Source of the DNA: Osmia lignaria lignaria
Lineage: Eukaryota; Arthropoda; Insecta; Hymenoptera; Megachilidae
Length of the DNA stretch: 64,000 nucleotides
NCBI RefSeq assembly: GCF_051020975.1
Contig: NW_027478160.1
Coordinates: forward strand, 19,986,001-20,050,000
Reading direction: 5' to 3'
Shown: piece by piece, positions 11,949 through 26,438 of the stretch
How the letters are laid out: the number at the start of each line of letters is the position of its first letter
Position numbering within the stretch: the first letter of the stretch is position 1
Translations under genes and position numbers: made by a program
Notes under the pieces: generated by a model
What the model was told of the DNA's origin: nothing
Databases searched by the model: none
What the model saw: only the letters and a program-made list of their open reading frames with translations

Positions 11949-13236
11949 TCAGAAGCGTAGTTTTCGAGATATATCGAGATATTTAAAAGTTCCGAAGCCG
12001 CACCAACATAATAGGGATACAGAAACACCGTGGCCCCTTTCTTTGAGATAACTCTGCACTAGTGCGAGCCGCAAATGCCAGTTCCAGCTTAGCTGTGCAG
12101 AAGAAGAACAACAAGAAGAAGAAATATCTCGAAATATGTCCGTCAGGCCCCTTCCCTTGAGATAAATCTGCAAATATCTCGGAAACAAAGCGAGCTATGG
12201 CAAAATGTTCAGAGACGTTTTTTATAGAGAATTATGTTTCCTACAATTTATGTTCTATGATATTTTTTGATCAGAAGCGTAGTTTTCGAGATATATCGAG
12301 ATATTTAAAAGTTCCGAAGCCGCACCAACATAATAGGGATACAGAAACACCGTGGCCCCTTTCTTTGAGATAACCCTGCACTAGTGCGAGCCGCAAATGC
12401 TACTTCCAGCTTAGCTGTGCAGAAGAAGAACAACAAGAAGAAGAAATATCTCGAAATATGTCCGTCAGGCCCCTTCCCTTGAGATAAATCTGCAAATATC
12501 TCGGAAACGAAGCGAGCTATGGCGAAATGTTAAGAGACCTTTTTTGTAGAGAATTAAGTTTCCTACTTTTTATGTTCTATGATATTTTTTGATCAGATGC
12601 GTAGTTCTCGAGATATATCAAGATATTTAAAAGTTCCGAAGCCGCACCAACATAATAGAGATACAGAAACACCGTGGCCCCTTTCTTTGAGATAACACTG
12701 CACGATTGCGAGCTGTAAATGCCACTTCCAGCTTAGCTGTGCAGAAGAAGGACAACAAGAAGAAGAAATATCTCGAAATATGTCCGACAGGCCCCTTCCC
12801 TTGAGATAAATCTGCAAATATCTCGGAAACGAAGCGAGCTATGGCGAAATGTTAAGAGACCTTTTTTGTAGAGAATTAAGTTTCCTACTTTTTATGTTCT
12901 ATGATATTTTTTGATCAGATGCGTACTTCTCGAGATATATCGAGATATTTAAAAGTTCCGAAGCCGCACCAACATAATAGAGATACAGAAACACCGTGGC
13001 CCCTCTCTTTGAGATAACTCTGCACTACTGCGAGCTGGAAATGCCACTTCCAGTTTAGCTGTGCAGAAGAAGAACACCAAGAAGAAGAAATATCTCGAAA
13101 TATGTCCGTTAGGCCCCTTCCCTTGAGATAAATCTGCAAATATCTCGGAAACGAAGCGAGCTATGGCAAAATGTTAAGAGACCTTTTTTGTAGAGAATTA
13201 TGTTTCCTACAATTTATGTTCTATGATATTTTTTGA
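11627..13236. repeat. Five-monomer block shared with 23541-25150 and 30625-32010
   Basis: Unit order is 11627, 11949 (GGAAACAAAGC then GTTCAGAGACG), 12271 (GATAACCCTGC), 12593 (CACGATTGCG and TGTCCGACAGG) and 12915 (GCGTACTTCTCG and CCCCTCTCTTTG). The same five signatures appear in order 11,914 bp (37 monomers) downstream, and again 7,084 bp after that. In this copy unit 12271 carries 'ATGCTACTTCC', and unit 12915 carries 'GAACACCAAG'. Confidence 0.87.
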
Positions 13237-13558
13237 TCAGGAGCGTAGTTTTCGAGATATATCGAGATATTTAAAAGTTCCGAAGCCGCACCAACATAAT
13301 AGGGATACAGGAACACCGTGGCCCCTTTCTTTGAGATAACTCTGCACTAGTGCGAGCCGCAAATGCCACTTCCAGCTTAGCTGTGCAGAAGAAGAACAAC
13401 AAGAAGAAGAAATATCTCGAAATATGTCCGTCAGGCCCCTTCCCTTGAGATAAATCTGCAAATATCTCGGAAACGAAGCGAGCTATGGCGAAATGTTAAG
13501 AGACCTTTTTTGTAGAGAATTAAGTTTCCTACTTTTTATGTTCTATGATATTTTTTGA

Positions 13559-15168
13559 TCAGATGCGTAGTTCTCGAGATATATCAAGATATTTAAAAGT
13601 TCCGAAGCCGCACCAACATAATAGAGATACAGAAACACCGAGGCCCCTTTCTTTGAGATAACTCTGCACGATTGCCAGCTGTAAATGCCACTTCCAGCTT
13701 AGCTGTGCAGAGGAAGAACAACAAGAAGAAGAAATATCTCGAAATATGTCCGTCAGGCCAGTTCCTTTGAGCTGAATCTGCAAATATCTCGGAAACGAAG
13801 CGATCTATGGCAAAATGTTAAGAGACGTTTTTTATAGAGAATTATGTTTCCTACAATTTATGTTCTATGATATTTTTTGATCAGAAGCGTAGTTTTCGAG
13901 ATATATCGAGATATTTAAAAGTTCCGAAGCCGCACCAACATAATAGGGATACAGAAACACCGTGGCCCCTTTCTTTGAGATAACTCTGCACTAGTGCGAG
14001 CCGCAAATGCCACTTCCAGCTTAGCTGTGCAGAAGAAGAACAACAAGAAGAAGAAATATCTCGAAATATGTCCGTCAGGCCCCTTCCCTTGAGATATATC
14101 TGCAAATATCTCGGAAACGAAGCGAGCTATGGCAAAATGTTAAGAGACCTTTTTTGTAATGAATTATGCTTCCTACAATTTATGTTCTATGATATTTTTT
14201 GATCAGAAGCGTAGTTTTCGAGATACATCGAGATATTTAAAAGTTCCGAAGCCGCACCAACATAATAGAGATACAGAAACACCGTGGCCCCTTTCTTTGA
14301 GATAACTCTGCACTAGTGCGAGCCGCAAATGCCAGTTCCAGCTTAGCTGTGCAGAAGAAGAACAACAAGAAGAAGAAATATCTCGAAATATGTCCGTCAG
14401 GCCCCTTCCCTTGAGATATATCTGCAAATATCTCGGAAACGAAGCGAGCTATGGCAAAATGTTAAGAGACCTTTTTTGTAGAGAATTATGCTTCCTACAA
14501 TTTATGTTCTATGATATTTTTTGATCAGAAGCGTAGTTTTCGAGATACATCGAGATATTTAAAAGTTCCGAAGCCGCACCAACATAATAGAGATACAGAA
14601 ACACCGTGGCCCCTTTCTTTGAGATAACTCTGCACTAGTGCGAGCCGCAAATGCCAGTTCCAGCTTAGCTGTGCAGAAGAAGAACAACAAGAAGAAGAAA
14701 TATCTCGAAATATGTCCGTCAGGCCCCTTCCCTTGAGATAAATCTGCAAATATCTCGGAAACGAAGCGAGCTATGGCAAAATGTTAAGAGACCTTATTTG
14801 CAGAGAATTAAGTTTCCTACTTTTTATGTTCTATGATATTTTTTGATCAGATGCGTAGTTCTCGAGATATATCAAGATATTTAAAAGTTCCGAAACCGCA
14901 CCAACATAATAGAGATACAGAAACACCGTGGCCCCTTTCTTTGAGATAACTCTGCACTAGTGCGAGCCGCAAATGCCACTTCCAGCTTAGCTGTGCAGAA
15001 GAAGAACAACAAGAAGAAGAAATATCTCGAAATATGTCCGTCAGGCCCCTTCCCTTGAGATAAATCTGCAAATATCTCGGAAACGAAGCGAGCTATGGCA
15101 AAATGTTAAGAGACCTTTTTTGTAGAGAATTATGTTTCCTACAATTTATGTTCTATGATATTTTTTGA
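13559..15168. repeat. Five-monomer block, copy 2 (3,220 bp downstream)
   Basis: This block matches 10339-11948 unit for unit, including the private 'GTAATGAATTATGC'. Small differences include 'ATTGCCAGCTG' near 13,675 and 'GCGATCTATGG' near 13,801. The distance between the copies is exactly ten monomers. Confidence 0.88.
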
Positions 15169-17100
15169 TCAGAAGCGTAGTTTTCGAGATATATCGAGAT
15201 ATTTAAAAGTTCCGAAGCCGCACCAACATAATAGGGATACAGAAACACCGTGGCCCCTTTCTTTGAGATAACTCTGCACCAGGGCGAGCCGCAAATGCCA
15301 CTACCAGCTTAGCTGTGCAGAAGAAGAACAACAAGAAGAAGAAATATCTCGAAATATGTCCGTCAGGCCCCTTCCCTTGAGATAAATCTGCAAATATCTC
15401 GGAAACGAAGCGAGCTATGGCGAAATGTTAAGAGACCTTTTTTGTAGAGAATTAAGTTTCCTACTTTTTATGTTCTATGATATTTTTTGATCAGATGCGT
15501 AGTTCTCGAGATATATCAAGATATTTAAAAGTTCCGAAGCCGCACCAACATAATAGAGATACAGAAACACCGTGGCCCCTTTCTTTGAGATAACTCTGCA
15601 CGATTGCGAGCTGTAAATGCCACTTCCAGCTTAGCTGTGCAGAGGAAGAACAACAAGAAGAAGAAATATCTCGAAATATGTCCGTCAGGCCAGTTCCTTT
15701 GAGCTGAATCTGCAAATATCTCGGAAACGAAGCGAGCTATGGCAAAATGTTAAGAGCCGTTTTTTATAGAGAATTATGTTTCCTACAATTTATGTTCTAT
15801 GATATTTTTTGATCAGAAGCGTAGTTTTCGAGATATATCGAGATATTTAAAAGTTCCGAAGCCGCACCAACATAATAGGGATACAGAAACACCGTGGCCC
15901 CTTTCTTTGAGATAACTCTGCACTAGTGCGAGCCGCAAATGCCACTTCCAGCTTAGCTGTGCAGAAGAAGAACAACAAGAAGAAGAAATATCTCGAAATA
16001 TGTCCGTCAGGCCCCTTCCCTTGAGATAAATCTGCAAATATCTCGGAAACGAAGCGAGCTATGGCGAAATGTTAAGAGACCTTTTTTGTAGAGAATTAAG
16101 TTTCCTACTTTTTATGTTCTATGATATTTTTTGATCAGATGCGTAGTTCTCGAGATATATCAAGATATTTAAAAGTTCCGAAGCCGCACCAACATAATAG
16201 AGATACAGAAACACCGTGGCCCCTTTCTTTGAGATAACTCTGCACGATTGCGAGCTATAAATGCCACTTCCAGCTTAGCTGTGCAGAGGAAGAACAACAA
16301 GAAGAAGAAATATCTCGAAATATGTCCGTCAGGCCAGTTCCTTTGAGCTGAATCTGCAAATATCTCGGAAACGAAGCGAGCTATGGCAAAATGTTAAGAG
16401 ACGTTTTTTATAGAGAATTATGTTTCCTACAATTTATGTTCTATGATATTTTTTGATCAGAAGCGTAGTTTTCGAGATATATCGAGATATTTAAAAGTTC
16501 CGAAGCCGCACCAACATAATAGGGATACAGAAACACCGTGGCCCCTTTCTTTGAGATAACTATGCACTAGTGCGAGCCGCAAATGCCACTTCCAGCTTAG
16601 CTGTGCAGAAGAAGAACAACAAGAAGAAGAAATATCTCGAAATATGTCCGTCAGGCCCCTTCCCTTGAGATATATCTGCAAATATCTCGGAAACGAAGCG
16701 AGCTATGGCAAAATGTTAAGAGACCTTTTTTGTAGAGAATTATGCTTCCTACAATTTATGTTCTATGATATTTTTTGATCAGAAGCGTAGTTTTCGAGAT
16801 ACATCGAGATATTTAAAAGTTCCGAAGCCGCACCAACATAATAGAGATACAGAAACACCGTGGCCCCTTTCTTTGAGATAACTCTGCACTAGTGCGAGCC
16901 GCAAATGCCAGTTCCAGCTTAGCTGTGCAGAAGAAGAACAACAAGAAGAAGAAATATCTCGAAATATGTCCGTCAGGCCCCTTCCCTTGAGATATATCTG
17001 CAAATATCTCGGAAACGAAGCGAGCTATGGCAAAATGTTAAGAGACCTTTTTTGTAGAGAATTGTGCTTCCTACTTTTTATGTTCTATGATATTTTTTGA

Positions 17101-17422
17101 TCAGATGCGTAGTTCTCGAGATATATCAAGATATTTAAAAGTTCCGAAGCCGCACCAACATAATAGAGATACAGAAACACCGTGGCCCCTTTCTTTGAGA
17201 TAACTCTGCCCGATTGCGAGCTGTAAATGCCACTTCCAGCTTAGCTGTGCAGAAGAAGGACAACAAGAAGAAGAAATATCTCGAAATATGTCCGTCAGGC
17301 CCCTTCCCTTGAGATAAATCTGCAAATATCTCGGAAACGAAGCGAGCTATGGCGAAATGTTAAGAGACCTTTTTTGTAGAGAATTAAGTTTCCTACTTTT
17401 TATGTTCTATGATATTTTTTGA
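17101..17422. repeat. Hybrid monomer at a one-unit deletion
   Basis: The junction upstream of this unit reads 'GAATTGTGCTTCCTACTTTT'. 'GAATTGTGC' elsewhere precedes head A ('CCTACAATTT', at 21,571 and 28,651), while 'CCTACTTTT' is head B. The series 16457-16779-17101 corresponds to 20965-21287-21609-21931 with one unit missing. The exchange lies within the shared bases TCCTAC (17069-17074). Unit 17101 also has a private 'CTGCCCGATTG'. Confidence 0.8.
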
Positions 17423-20400
17423 TCAGATGCGTAGTTCTCGAGATATATCAAGATATTTAAAAGTTCCGAAGCCGCACCAACATAATAGAGATACAGAAAC
17501 ACCGTGGCCCCTTTCTTTGAGATAACTCTGCACTAGTGCGAGCCGCAAATGCCAGTTCCAGCTTAGCTGTGCAGAAGAAGAACAACAAGAAGAAGAAATA
17601 TCTCGAAATATGTCCGTCAGGCCCCTTCCCTTGAGATAAATCTGCAAATATCTCGGAAACGAAGCGAGCTATGGCGAAATGTTAAGAGACCTTTTTTGTA
17701 GAGAATTAAGTTTCCTACTTTTTATGTTCTATGATATTTTTTGATCAGATGCGTAGTTCTCGAGATATATCAAGATATTTAAAAGTTCCGAAGCCGCACC
17801 AACATAATAGAGATACAGAAACACCGTGGCCCCTTTCTTTGAGATAACTCTGCACGATTGCGAGCTGTAAATGCCACTTCCAGCTTAGCTGTGCAGAAGA
17901 AGGACAACAAGAAGAAGAAATATCTCGAAATATGTCCGTCAGGCCCCTTCCCTTGAGATAAATCTGCAAATATCTCGGAAACGAAGCGAGCTATGGCAAA
18001 ATGTTAAGCGACCTTTTTTGTAGAGAATTAAGTTTCCTACTTTTTATGTTGTATGATATTTTTTGATCAGATGCGTAGTTCTCGAGATATATCAAGATAT
18101 TTAAAAGTTCCGAAGCCGCACCAACATAATAGAGATACAGAAACACCGTGGCCCCTTTCTTTGAGATAACTCTGCACTATTGCGAGCTGCAAATGCCACT
18201 TCCAGCTTAGCTGTGCAGAGGAAGAACAACAAGAAGAAGAAATATCTCGAAATATGTCCGTCAGGCCAGTTCCTTTGAGCTGAATCTGCAAATATATCGG
18301 AAACGAAGCGAGCTATGGCAAAATGTTAAGAGACGTTTTTTATAGAGAATTATGTTTCCTACAATTTATGTTCTATGATATTTTTTGATCAGAAGCGTAG
18401 TTTTCGAGATATATCGAGATATCTAAAAGTTCCGAAGCCGCACCAAAATAATAGGGATACAGAAACACCGTGGCCCCTTTCTTTGAGATAACTCTGCACT
18501 AGTGCGAGCCGCAAATGCCACTTCCAGCTTAGCTGTGCAGAAGAAGAACAACAAGAAGGAGAAATATCTCGAAATATGTCCGTCAGGCCCCTTCCCTTGA
18601 GATATATCTGCAAATATCTCGGAAACGAAGCGAGCTATGGCAAAATGTTAAGAGACCTTATTTGCAGAGAATTAAGTTTCCTACTTTTTATGTTCTATGA
18701 TATTTTTTGATCAGATGCGTAGTTCTCGAGATATATCAAGATATTTAAAAGTTCCGAAACCGCACCAACATAATAGAGATACAGAAACACCGTGGCCCCT
18801 TTCTTTGAGATAACTCTGCACTAGTGCGAGCCGCAAATGCCACTTCCAGCTTAGCTGTGCAGAAGAAGAACAACAAGAAGAAGAAATATCTCGAAATATG
18901 TCCGTCAGGCCCCTTCCCTTGAGATAAATCTGCAAATATCTCGGAAACGAAGCGAGCTATGGCAAAATGTTAAGAGACCTTTTTTGTAGAGAATTATGTT
19001 TCCTACAATTTATGTTCTATGATATTTTTTGATCAGAAGCGTAGTTTTCGAGATATATCGAGATATTTAAAAGTTCCGAAGCCGCACCAACATAATAGGG
19101 ATACAGAAACACCGTGGCCCCTTTCTTTGAGATAACTCTGCACTAGTGCGAGCCGCAAATGCCAGTTCCAGCTTAGCTGTGCAGAAGAAGAACAACAAGA
19201 AGAAGAAATATCTCGAAATATGTCCGTCAGGCCCCTTCCCTTGAGATAAATCTGCAAATATCTCGGAAACGAAGCGAGCTATGGCGAAATGTTAAGAGAC
19301 CTTTTTTGTAGAGACTTAAGTTTCGTACTTTTTATGTTCTATGATATTTTTTGATCAGATGCGTAGTTCTCGAGATATATCAAGATATTTAAAAGTTCCG
19401 AAGCCGCACCAACATAATAGAGATACAGAAACACCGTGGCCCCTTTCTTTGAGATAACTCTGCACGATTGCGAGCTGTAAATGCCACTTCCAGCTTAGCT
19501 GTGCAGAAGAAGGACAACAAGAAGAAGAAATATCTCGAAATATGTCCGTCAGGCCCCTTCCCTTGAGATAAATCTGCAAATATCTCGGAAACGAAGCGAG
19601 CTATGGCGAAATGTTAAGAGACCTTTTTTGTAGAGAATTAAGTTTCCTACTTTTTATGTTCTATAATATTTTTTGATCAGATGCGTAGTTCTCGAGATAT
19701 ATCAAGATATTTAAAAGTTCCGAAGCCGCACCAACATAATAGAGATACAGAAACACCGTGGCCCCTTTCTTTGAGATAACTCTGCACTAGTGCGAGCCGC
19801 AAATGCCACTTCCAGCTTAGCTGTGCAGAAGAAGAACAACAAGAAGAAGAAATATCTCGAAATATGTCCGTCAGGCCCCTTCCCTTGAGATATATCTGCA
19901 AATATCTCGGAAACGAAGCGAGCTATGGCAAAATGTTAAGCGACCTTTTTTGTAGAGAATTAAGTTTCCTACTTTTTATGTTGTATGATATTTTTTGATC
20001 AGATGCGTAGTTCTCGAGATATATCAAGATATTTAAAAGTTCCGAAGCCGCACCAACATAATAGAGATACAGAAACACCGTGGCCCCTTTCTTTGAGATA
20101 ACTCTGCACTATTGCGAGCTGCAAATGCCACTTCCAGCTTAGCTGTGCAGAGGAAGAACAACAAGAAGAAGAAATATCTCGAAATATGTCCGTCAGGCCA
20201 GTTCCTTTGAGCTGAATCTGCAAATATCTCGGAAACGAAGCGAGCTATGGCAAAATGTTAAGAGACGTTTTTTATAGAGAATTATGTTTCCTACAATTTA
20301 TGTTCTATGATATTTTTTGATCAGAAGCGTAGTTTTCGAGATATATCGAGATATTTAAAAGTTCCGAAGCCGCACCAACATAATAGGGATACAGAAACAC

Positions 20401-20642
20401 CGTGGCCCCTTTCTTTGAGATAACTCTGCACTAGTGCGAGCCGCAAATGCCACTTCCAGCTTAGCTGTGCAGAAGAAGAACAACAAGAAGGAGAAATATC
20501 TCGAAATATGTCCGTCAGGCCCCTTCCCTTGAGATATATCTGCAAATATCTCGGAAACGAAGCGAGCTATGGCAAAATGTTAAGAGACCTTTTTTGTAGA
20601 GAATTATGCTTCCTACAATTTATGTTCTATGATATTTTTTGA

Positions 20643-20964
20643 TCAGAAGCGTAGTTTTCGAGATATATCGAGATATTTAAAAGTTCCGAAGCCGCACCAA
20701 CATAATAGGGATACAGAAACACCGTGGCCCCTTTCTTTGAGATAACTCTGCACTAGTGCGAGCCGCAAATGCCACTTCCAGCTTAGCTGTGCAGAAGAAG
20801 AACAACAAGAAGAAGAAATATCTCGAAATATGTCCGTCAGGCCAGTTCCTTTGAGCTGAATCTGCAAATATCTCGGAAACGAAGCGAGCTATGGCAAAAT
20901 GTTAAGAGACGTTTTTTATAGAGAATTATGTTTCCTACAATTTATGTTCTATGATATTTTTTGA
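20643..20964. repeat. Recombinant monomer: middle 1 joined to tail GGCCAGTTCC
   Basis: Elsewhere in domain II the tail 'GGCCAGTTCCTTTGAGCTG' is linked to 'CAGAGGAAGAAC' and a head-B background. Here it follows a head-A, 'GGGATAC', 'CACTAGTGCG' monomer with 'CAGAAGAAGAAC'. The switch lies between 20796 and 20844. The same recombinant is found at 27727-28048, so it arose before the 7,084-bp duplication. Confidence 0.82.
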
Positions 20965-23900
20965 TCAGAAGCGTAGTTTTCGAGATATATCGAGATATTT
21001 AAAAGTTCCGAAGCCGCACCAACATAATAGGGATACAGAAACACCGTGGCCCCTTTCTTTGAGATAACTATGCACTAGTGCGAGCCGCAAATGCCACTTC
21101 CAGCTTAGCTGTGCAGAAGAAGAACAACAAGAAGAAGAAATATCTCGAAATATGTCCGTCAGGCCCCTTCCCTTGAGATATATCTGCAAATATCTCGGAA
21201 ACGAAGCGAGCTATGGCAAAATGTTAAGAGACCTTTTTTGTAGAGAATTATGCTTCCTACAATTTATGTTCTATGATATTTTTTGATCAGAAGCGTAGTT
21301 TTCGAGATACATCGAGATATTTAAAAGTTCCGAAGCCGCACCAACATAATAGAGATACAGAAACACCGTGGCCCCTTTCTTTGAGATAACTCTGCACTAG
21401 TGCGAGCCGCAAATGCCAGTTCCAGCTTAGCTGTGCAGAAGAAGAACAACAAGAAGAAGAAATATCTCGAAATATGTCCGTCAGGCCCCTTCCCTTGAGA
21501 TATATCTGCAAATATCTCGGAAACGAAGCGAGCTATGGCAAAATGTTAAGAGACCTTTTTTGTAGAGAATTGTGCTTCCTACAATTTATGTTCTATGATA
21601 TTTTTTGATCAGAAGCGTAGTTTTCGAGATACATCGAGATATTTAAAAGTTCCGAAGCCGCACCAACATAATAGAGATACAGAAACACCGTGGCCCCTTT
21701 CTTTGAGATAACTCTGCACTAGTGCGAGCCGCAAATGCCAGTTCCAGCTTAGCTGTGCAGAAGAAGAACAACAAGAAGAAGAAATATCTCGAAATATGTC
21801 CGTCAGGCCCCTTCCCTTGAGATAAATCTGCAAATATCTCGGAAACGAAGCGAGCTATGGCGAAATGTTAAGAGACCTTTTTTGTAGAGAATTAAGTTTC
21901 CTACTTTTTATGTTCTATGATATTTTTTGATCAGATGCGTAGTTCTCGAGATATATCAAGATATTTAAAAGTTCCGAAGCCGCACCAACATAATAGAGAT
22001 ACAGAAACACCGTGGCCCCTTTCTTTGAGATAACTCTGCACGATTGCGAGCTGTAAATGCCACTTCCAGCTTAGCTGTGCAGAAGAAGGACAACAAGAAG
22101 AAGAAATATCTCGAAATATGTCCGTCAGGCCCCTTCCCTTGAGATAAATCTGCAAATATCTCGGAAACGAAGCGAGCTATGGCAAAATGTTAAGCGACCT
22201 TTTTTGTAGAGAATTAAGTTTCCTACTTTTTATGTTGTATGATATTTTTTGATCAGATGCGTAGTTCTCGAGATATATCAAGATATTTAAAAGTTCCGAA
22301 GCCGCACCAACATAATAGAGATACAGAAACACCGTGGCCCCTTTCTTTGAGATAACTCTGCACTATTGCGAGCTGCAAATGCCACTTCCAGCTTAGCTGT
22401 GCAGAGGAAGAACAACAAGAAGAAGAAATATCTCGAAATATGTCCGTCAGGCCAGTTCCTTTGAGCTGAATCTGCAAATATATCGGAAACGAAGCGAGCT
22501 ATGGCAAAATGTTAAGAGACGTTTTTTATAGAGAATTATGTTTCCTACAATTTATGTTCTATGATATTTTTTGATCAGAAGCGTAGTTTTCGAGATATAT
22601 CGAGATATTTAAAAGTTCCGAAGCCGCACCAACATAATAGGGATACAGAAACACCGTGGCCCCTTTCTTTGAGATAACTCTGCACTAGTGCGAGCCGCAA
22701 ATGCCACTTCCAGCTTAGCTGTGCAGAAGAAGAACAACAAGAAGGAGAAATATCTCGAAATATGTCCGTCAGGCCCCTTCCCTTGAGATATATCTGCAAA
22801 TATCTCGGAAACGAAGCGAGCTATGGCAAAATGTTAAGAGCCGTTTTTTATAGAGAATTATGTTTCCTACAATTTATGTTCTATGATATTTTTTGATCAG
22901 AAGCGTAGTTTTCGAGATATATCGAGATATTTAAAAGTTCCGAAGCCGCACCAACATAATAGGGATACAGAAACACCGTGGCCCCTTTCTTTGAGATAAC
23001 TCTGCACTAGTGCGAGCCGCAAATGCCAGTTCCAGCTTAGCTGTGCAGAAGAAGAACAACAAGAAGAAGAAATATCTCGAAATATGTCCGTCAGGCCCCT
23101 TCCCTTGAGATATATCTGCAAATATCTCGGAAACGAAGCGAGCTATGGCAAAATGTTAAGAGACCTTTTTTGTAGAGAATTATGCTTCCTACAATTTATG
23201 TTCTATGATATTTTTTGATCAGAAGCGTAGTTTTCGAGATACATCGAGATATTTAAAAGTTCCGAAGCCGCACCAACATAATAGAGATACAGAAACACCG
23301 TGGCCCCTTTCTTTGAGATAACTCTGCACTAGTGCGAGCCGCAAATGCCAGTTCCAGCTTAGCTGTGCAGAAGAAGAGCAACAAGAAGAAGAAATATCTC
23401 GAAATATGTCCGTCAGGCCCCTTCCCTTGAGATAAATCTGCAAATATCTCGGAAACGAAGCGAGCTATGGCAAAATGTTAAGAGACCTTATTTGCGGAGA
23501 ATTAAGTTTCCTACTTTTTATGTTCTATGATATTTTTTGATCAGATGCGTAGTTCTCGAGATATATCAAGATATTTAAAAGTTCCGAAACCGCACCAACA
23601 TAATAGAGATACAGAAACACCGTGGCCCCTTTCTTTGAGATAACTCTGCACTAGTGCGAGCCGCAAATGCCACTTCCAGCTTAGCTGTGCAGAAGAAGAA
23701 CAACAAGAAGAAGAAATATCTCGAAATATGTCCGTCAGGCCCCTTCCCTTGAGATAAATCTGCAAATATCTCGGAAACGAAGCGAGCTATGGCAAAATGT
23801 TAAGAGACCTTTTTTGTAGAGAATTATGTTTCCTACAATTTATGTTCTATGATATTTTTTGATCAGAAGCGTAGTTTTCGAGATATATCGAGATATTTAA

Positions 23901-26438
23901 AAGTTCCGAAGCCGCACCAACATAATAGGGATACAGAAACACCGTGGCCCCTTTCTTTGAGATAACTCTGCACTAGTGCGAGCCGCAAATGCCAGTTCCA
24001 GCTTAGCTGTGCAGAAGAAGAACAACAAGAAGAAGAAATATCTCGAAATATGTCCGTCAGGCCCCTTCCCTTGAGATAAATCTGCAAATATCTCGGAAAC
24101 AAAGCGAGCTATGGCAAAATGTTCAGAGACGTTTTTTATAGAGAATTATGTTTCCTACAATTTATGTTCTATGATATTTTTTGATCAGAAGCGTAGTTTT
24201 CGAGATATATCGAGATATTTAAAAGTTCCGAAGCCGCACCAACATAATAGGGATACAGAAACACCGTGGCCCCTTTCTTTGAGATAACCCTGCACTAGTG
24301 CGAGCCGCAAATGCCACTTCCAGCTTAGCTGTGCAGAAGAAGAACAACAAGAAGAAGAAATATCTCGAAATATGTCCGTCAGGCCCCTTCCCTTGAGATA
24401 AATCTGCAAATATCTCGGAAACGAAGCGAGCTATGGCGAAATGTTAAGAGACCTTTTTTGTAGAGAATTAAGTTTCCTACTTTTTATGTTCTATGATATT
24501 TTTTGATCAGATGCGTAGTTCTCGAGATATATCAAGATATTTAAAAGTTCCGAAGCCGCACCAACATAATAGAGATACAGAAACACCGTGGCCCCTTTCT
24601 TTGAGATAACACTGCACGATTGCGAGCTGTAAATGCCACTTCCAGCTTAGCTGTGCAGAAGAAGGACAACAAGAAGAAGAAATATCTCGAAATATGTCCG
24701 ACAGGCCCCTTCCCTTGAGATAAATCTGCAAATATCTCGGAAACGAAGCGAGCTATGGCGAAATGTTAAGAGACCTTTTTTGTAGAGAATTAAGTTTCCT
24801 ACTTTTTATGTTCTATGATATTTTTTGATCAGATGCGTACTTCTCGAGATATATCGAGATATTTAAAAGTTCCGAAGCCGCACCAACATAATAGAGATAC
24901 AGAAACACCGTGGCCCCTCTCTTTGAGATAACTCTGCACTACTGCGTGCTGGAAATGCCACTTCCAGTTTAGCTGTGCAGAAGAAGAACAACAAGAAGAA
25001 GAAATATCTCGAAATATGTCCGTTAGGCCCCTTCCCTTGAGATAAATCTGCAAATATCTCGGAAACGAAGCGAGCTATGGCAAAATGTTAAGAGACCTTT
25101 TTTGTAGAGAATTATGTTTCCTACAATTTATGTTCTATGATATTTTTTGATCAGAAGCGTAGTTTTCGAGATACATCGAGATATTTAAAAGTTCCGAAGC
25201 CGCACCAACATAATACAGATACAGAAACACCGTGGCCCCTTTCTTTGAGATAACTCTGCACTAGTGCGAGCCGCAAATGCCAGTTCCAGCTTAGCTGTGC
25301 AGAAGAAGAACAACAAGAAGAAGAAATATCTCGAAATATGTCCGTCAGGCCCCTTCCCTTGAGATAAATCTGCAAATATCTCGGAAACGAAGCGAGCTAT
25401 GGCAAAATGTTAAGAGACGTTATTTGCAGAGAATTAAGTTTCCTACTTTTTATGTTCTATGATATTTTTTGATCAGATGCGTAGTTCTCGAGATATATCA
25501 AGATATTTAAAAGTTCCGAAGCCGCACCAACATAATAGAGATACAGAAACACCGTGGCCCCTTTCTTTGAGATAACTCTGCACTAGTGCGAGCCGCAAAT
25601 GCCACTTCCAGCTTAGCTGTGCAGAAGAAGAACAACAAGAAGAAGAAATATCTCGAAATATGTCCGTCAGGCCCCTTCCCTTGAGATAAATCTGCAAATA
25701 TCTCGGAAACGAAGCGAGCTATGGCAAAATGTTAGGAGACCTTTTTTGTAGAGAATTATGTTTCCTACAATTTATGTTCTATGATATTTTTTGATCAGAA
25801 GCGTAGTTTTCGAGATATATCGAGATATTTAAAAGTTCCGAAGCCGCACCAACATAATAGGGATACAGAAACACCGTGGCCCCTTTCTTTGAGATAACTC
25901 TGCACTAGTGCGAGCCGCAAATGCCACTACCAGCTTAGCTGTGCAGAAGAAGAACAACAAGAAGAAGAAATATCTCGAAATATGTCCGTCAGGCCCCTTC
26001 CCTTGAGATAAATCTGCAAATATCTCGGAAACGAAGCGAGCTATGGCGAAATGTTAAGAGACCTTTTTTGTAGAGAATTAAGTTTCCTACTTTTTATGTT
26101 CTATGATATTTTTTGATCAGATGCGTAGTTCTCGAGATATATCAAGATATTTAAAAGTTCCGAAGCCGCACCAACATAATAGAGATACAGAAACACCGTG
26201 GCCCCTTTCTTTGAGATAACTCTGCACGATTGCGAGCTGTAAATGCCACTTCCAGCTTAGCTGTGCAGAAGAAGGACAACAAGAAGAAGAAATATCTCGA
26301 AATATGTCCGTCAGGCCCCTTCCCTTGAGATAAATCTGCAAATATCTCGGAAACGAAGCGAGCTATGGCGAAATGTTAAGAGACCTTTTTTGTAGAGAAT
26401 TAAGTTTCCTACTTTTTATGTTCTATGATATTTTTTGA

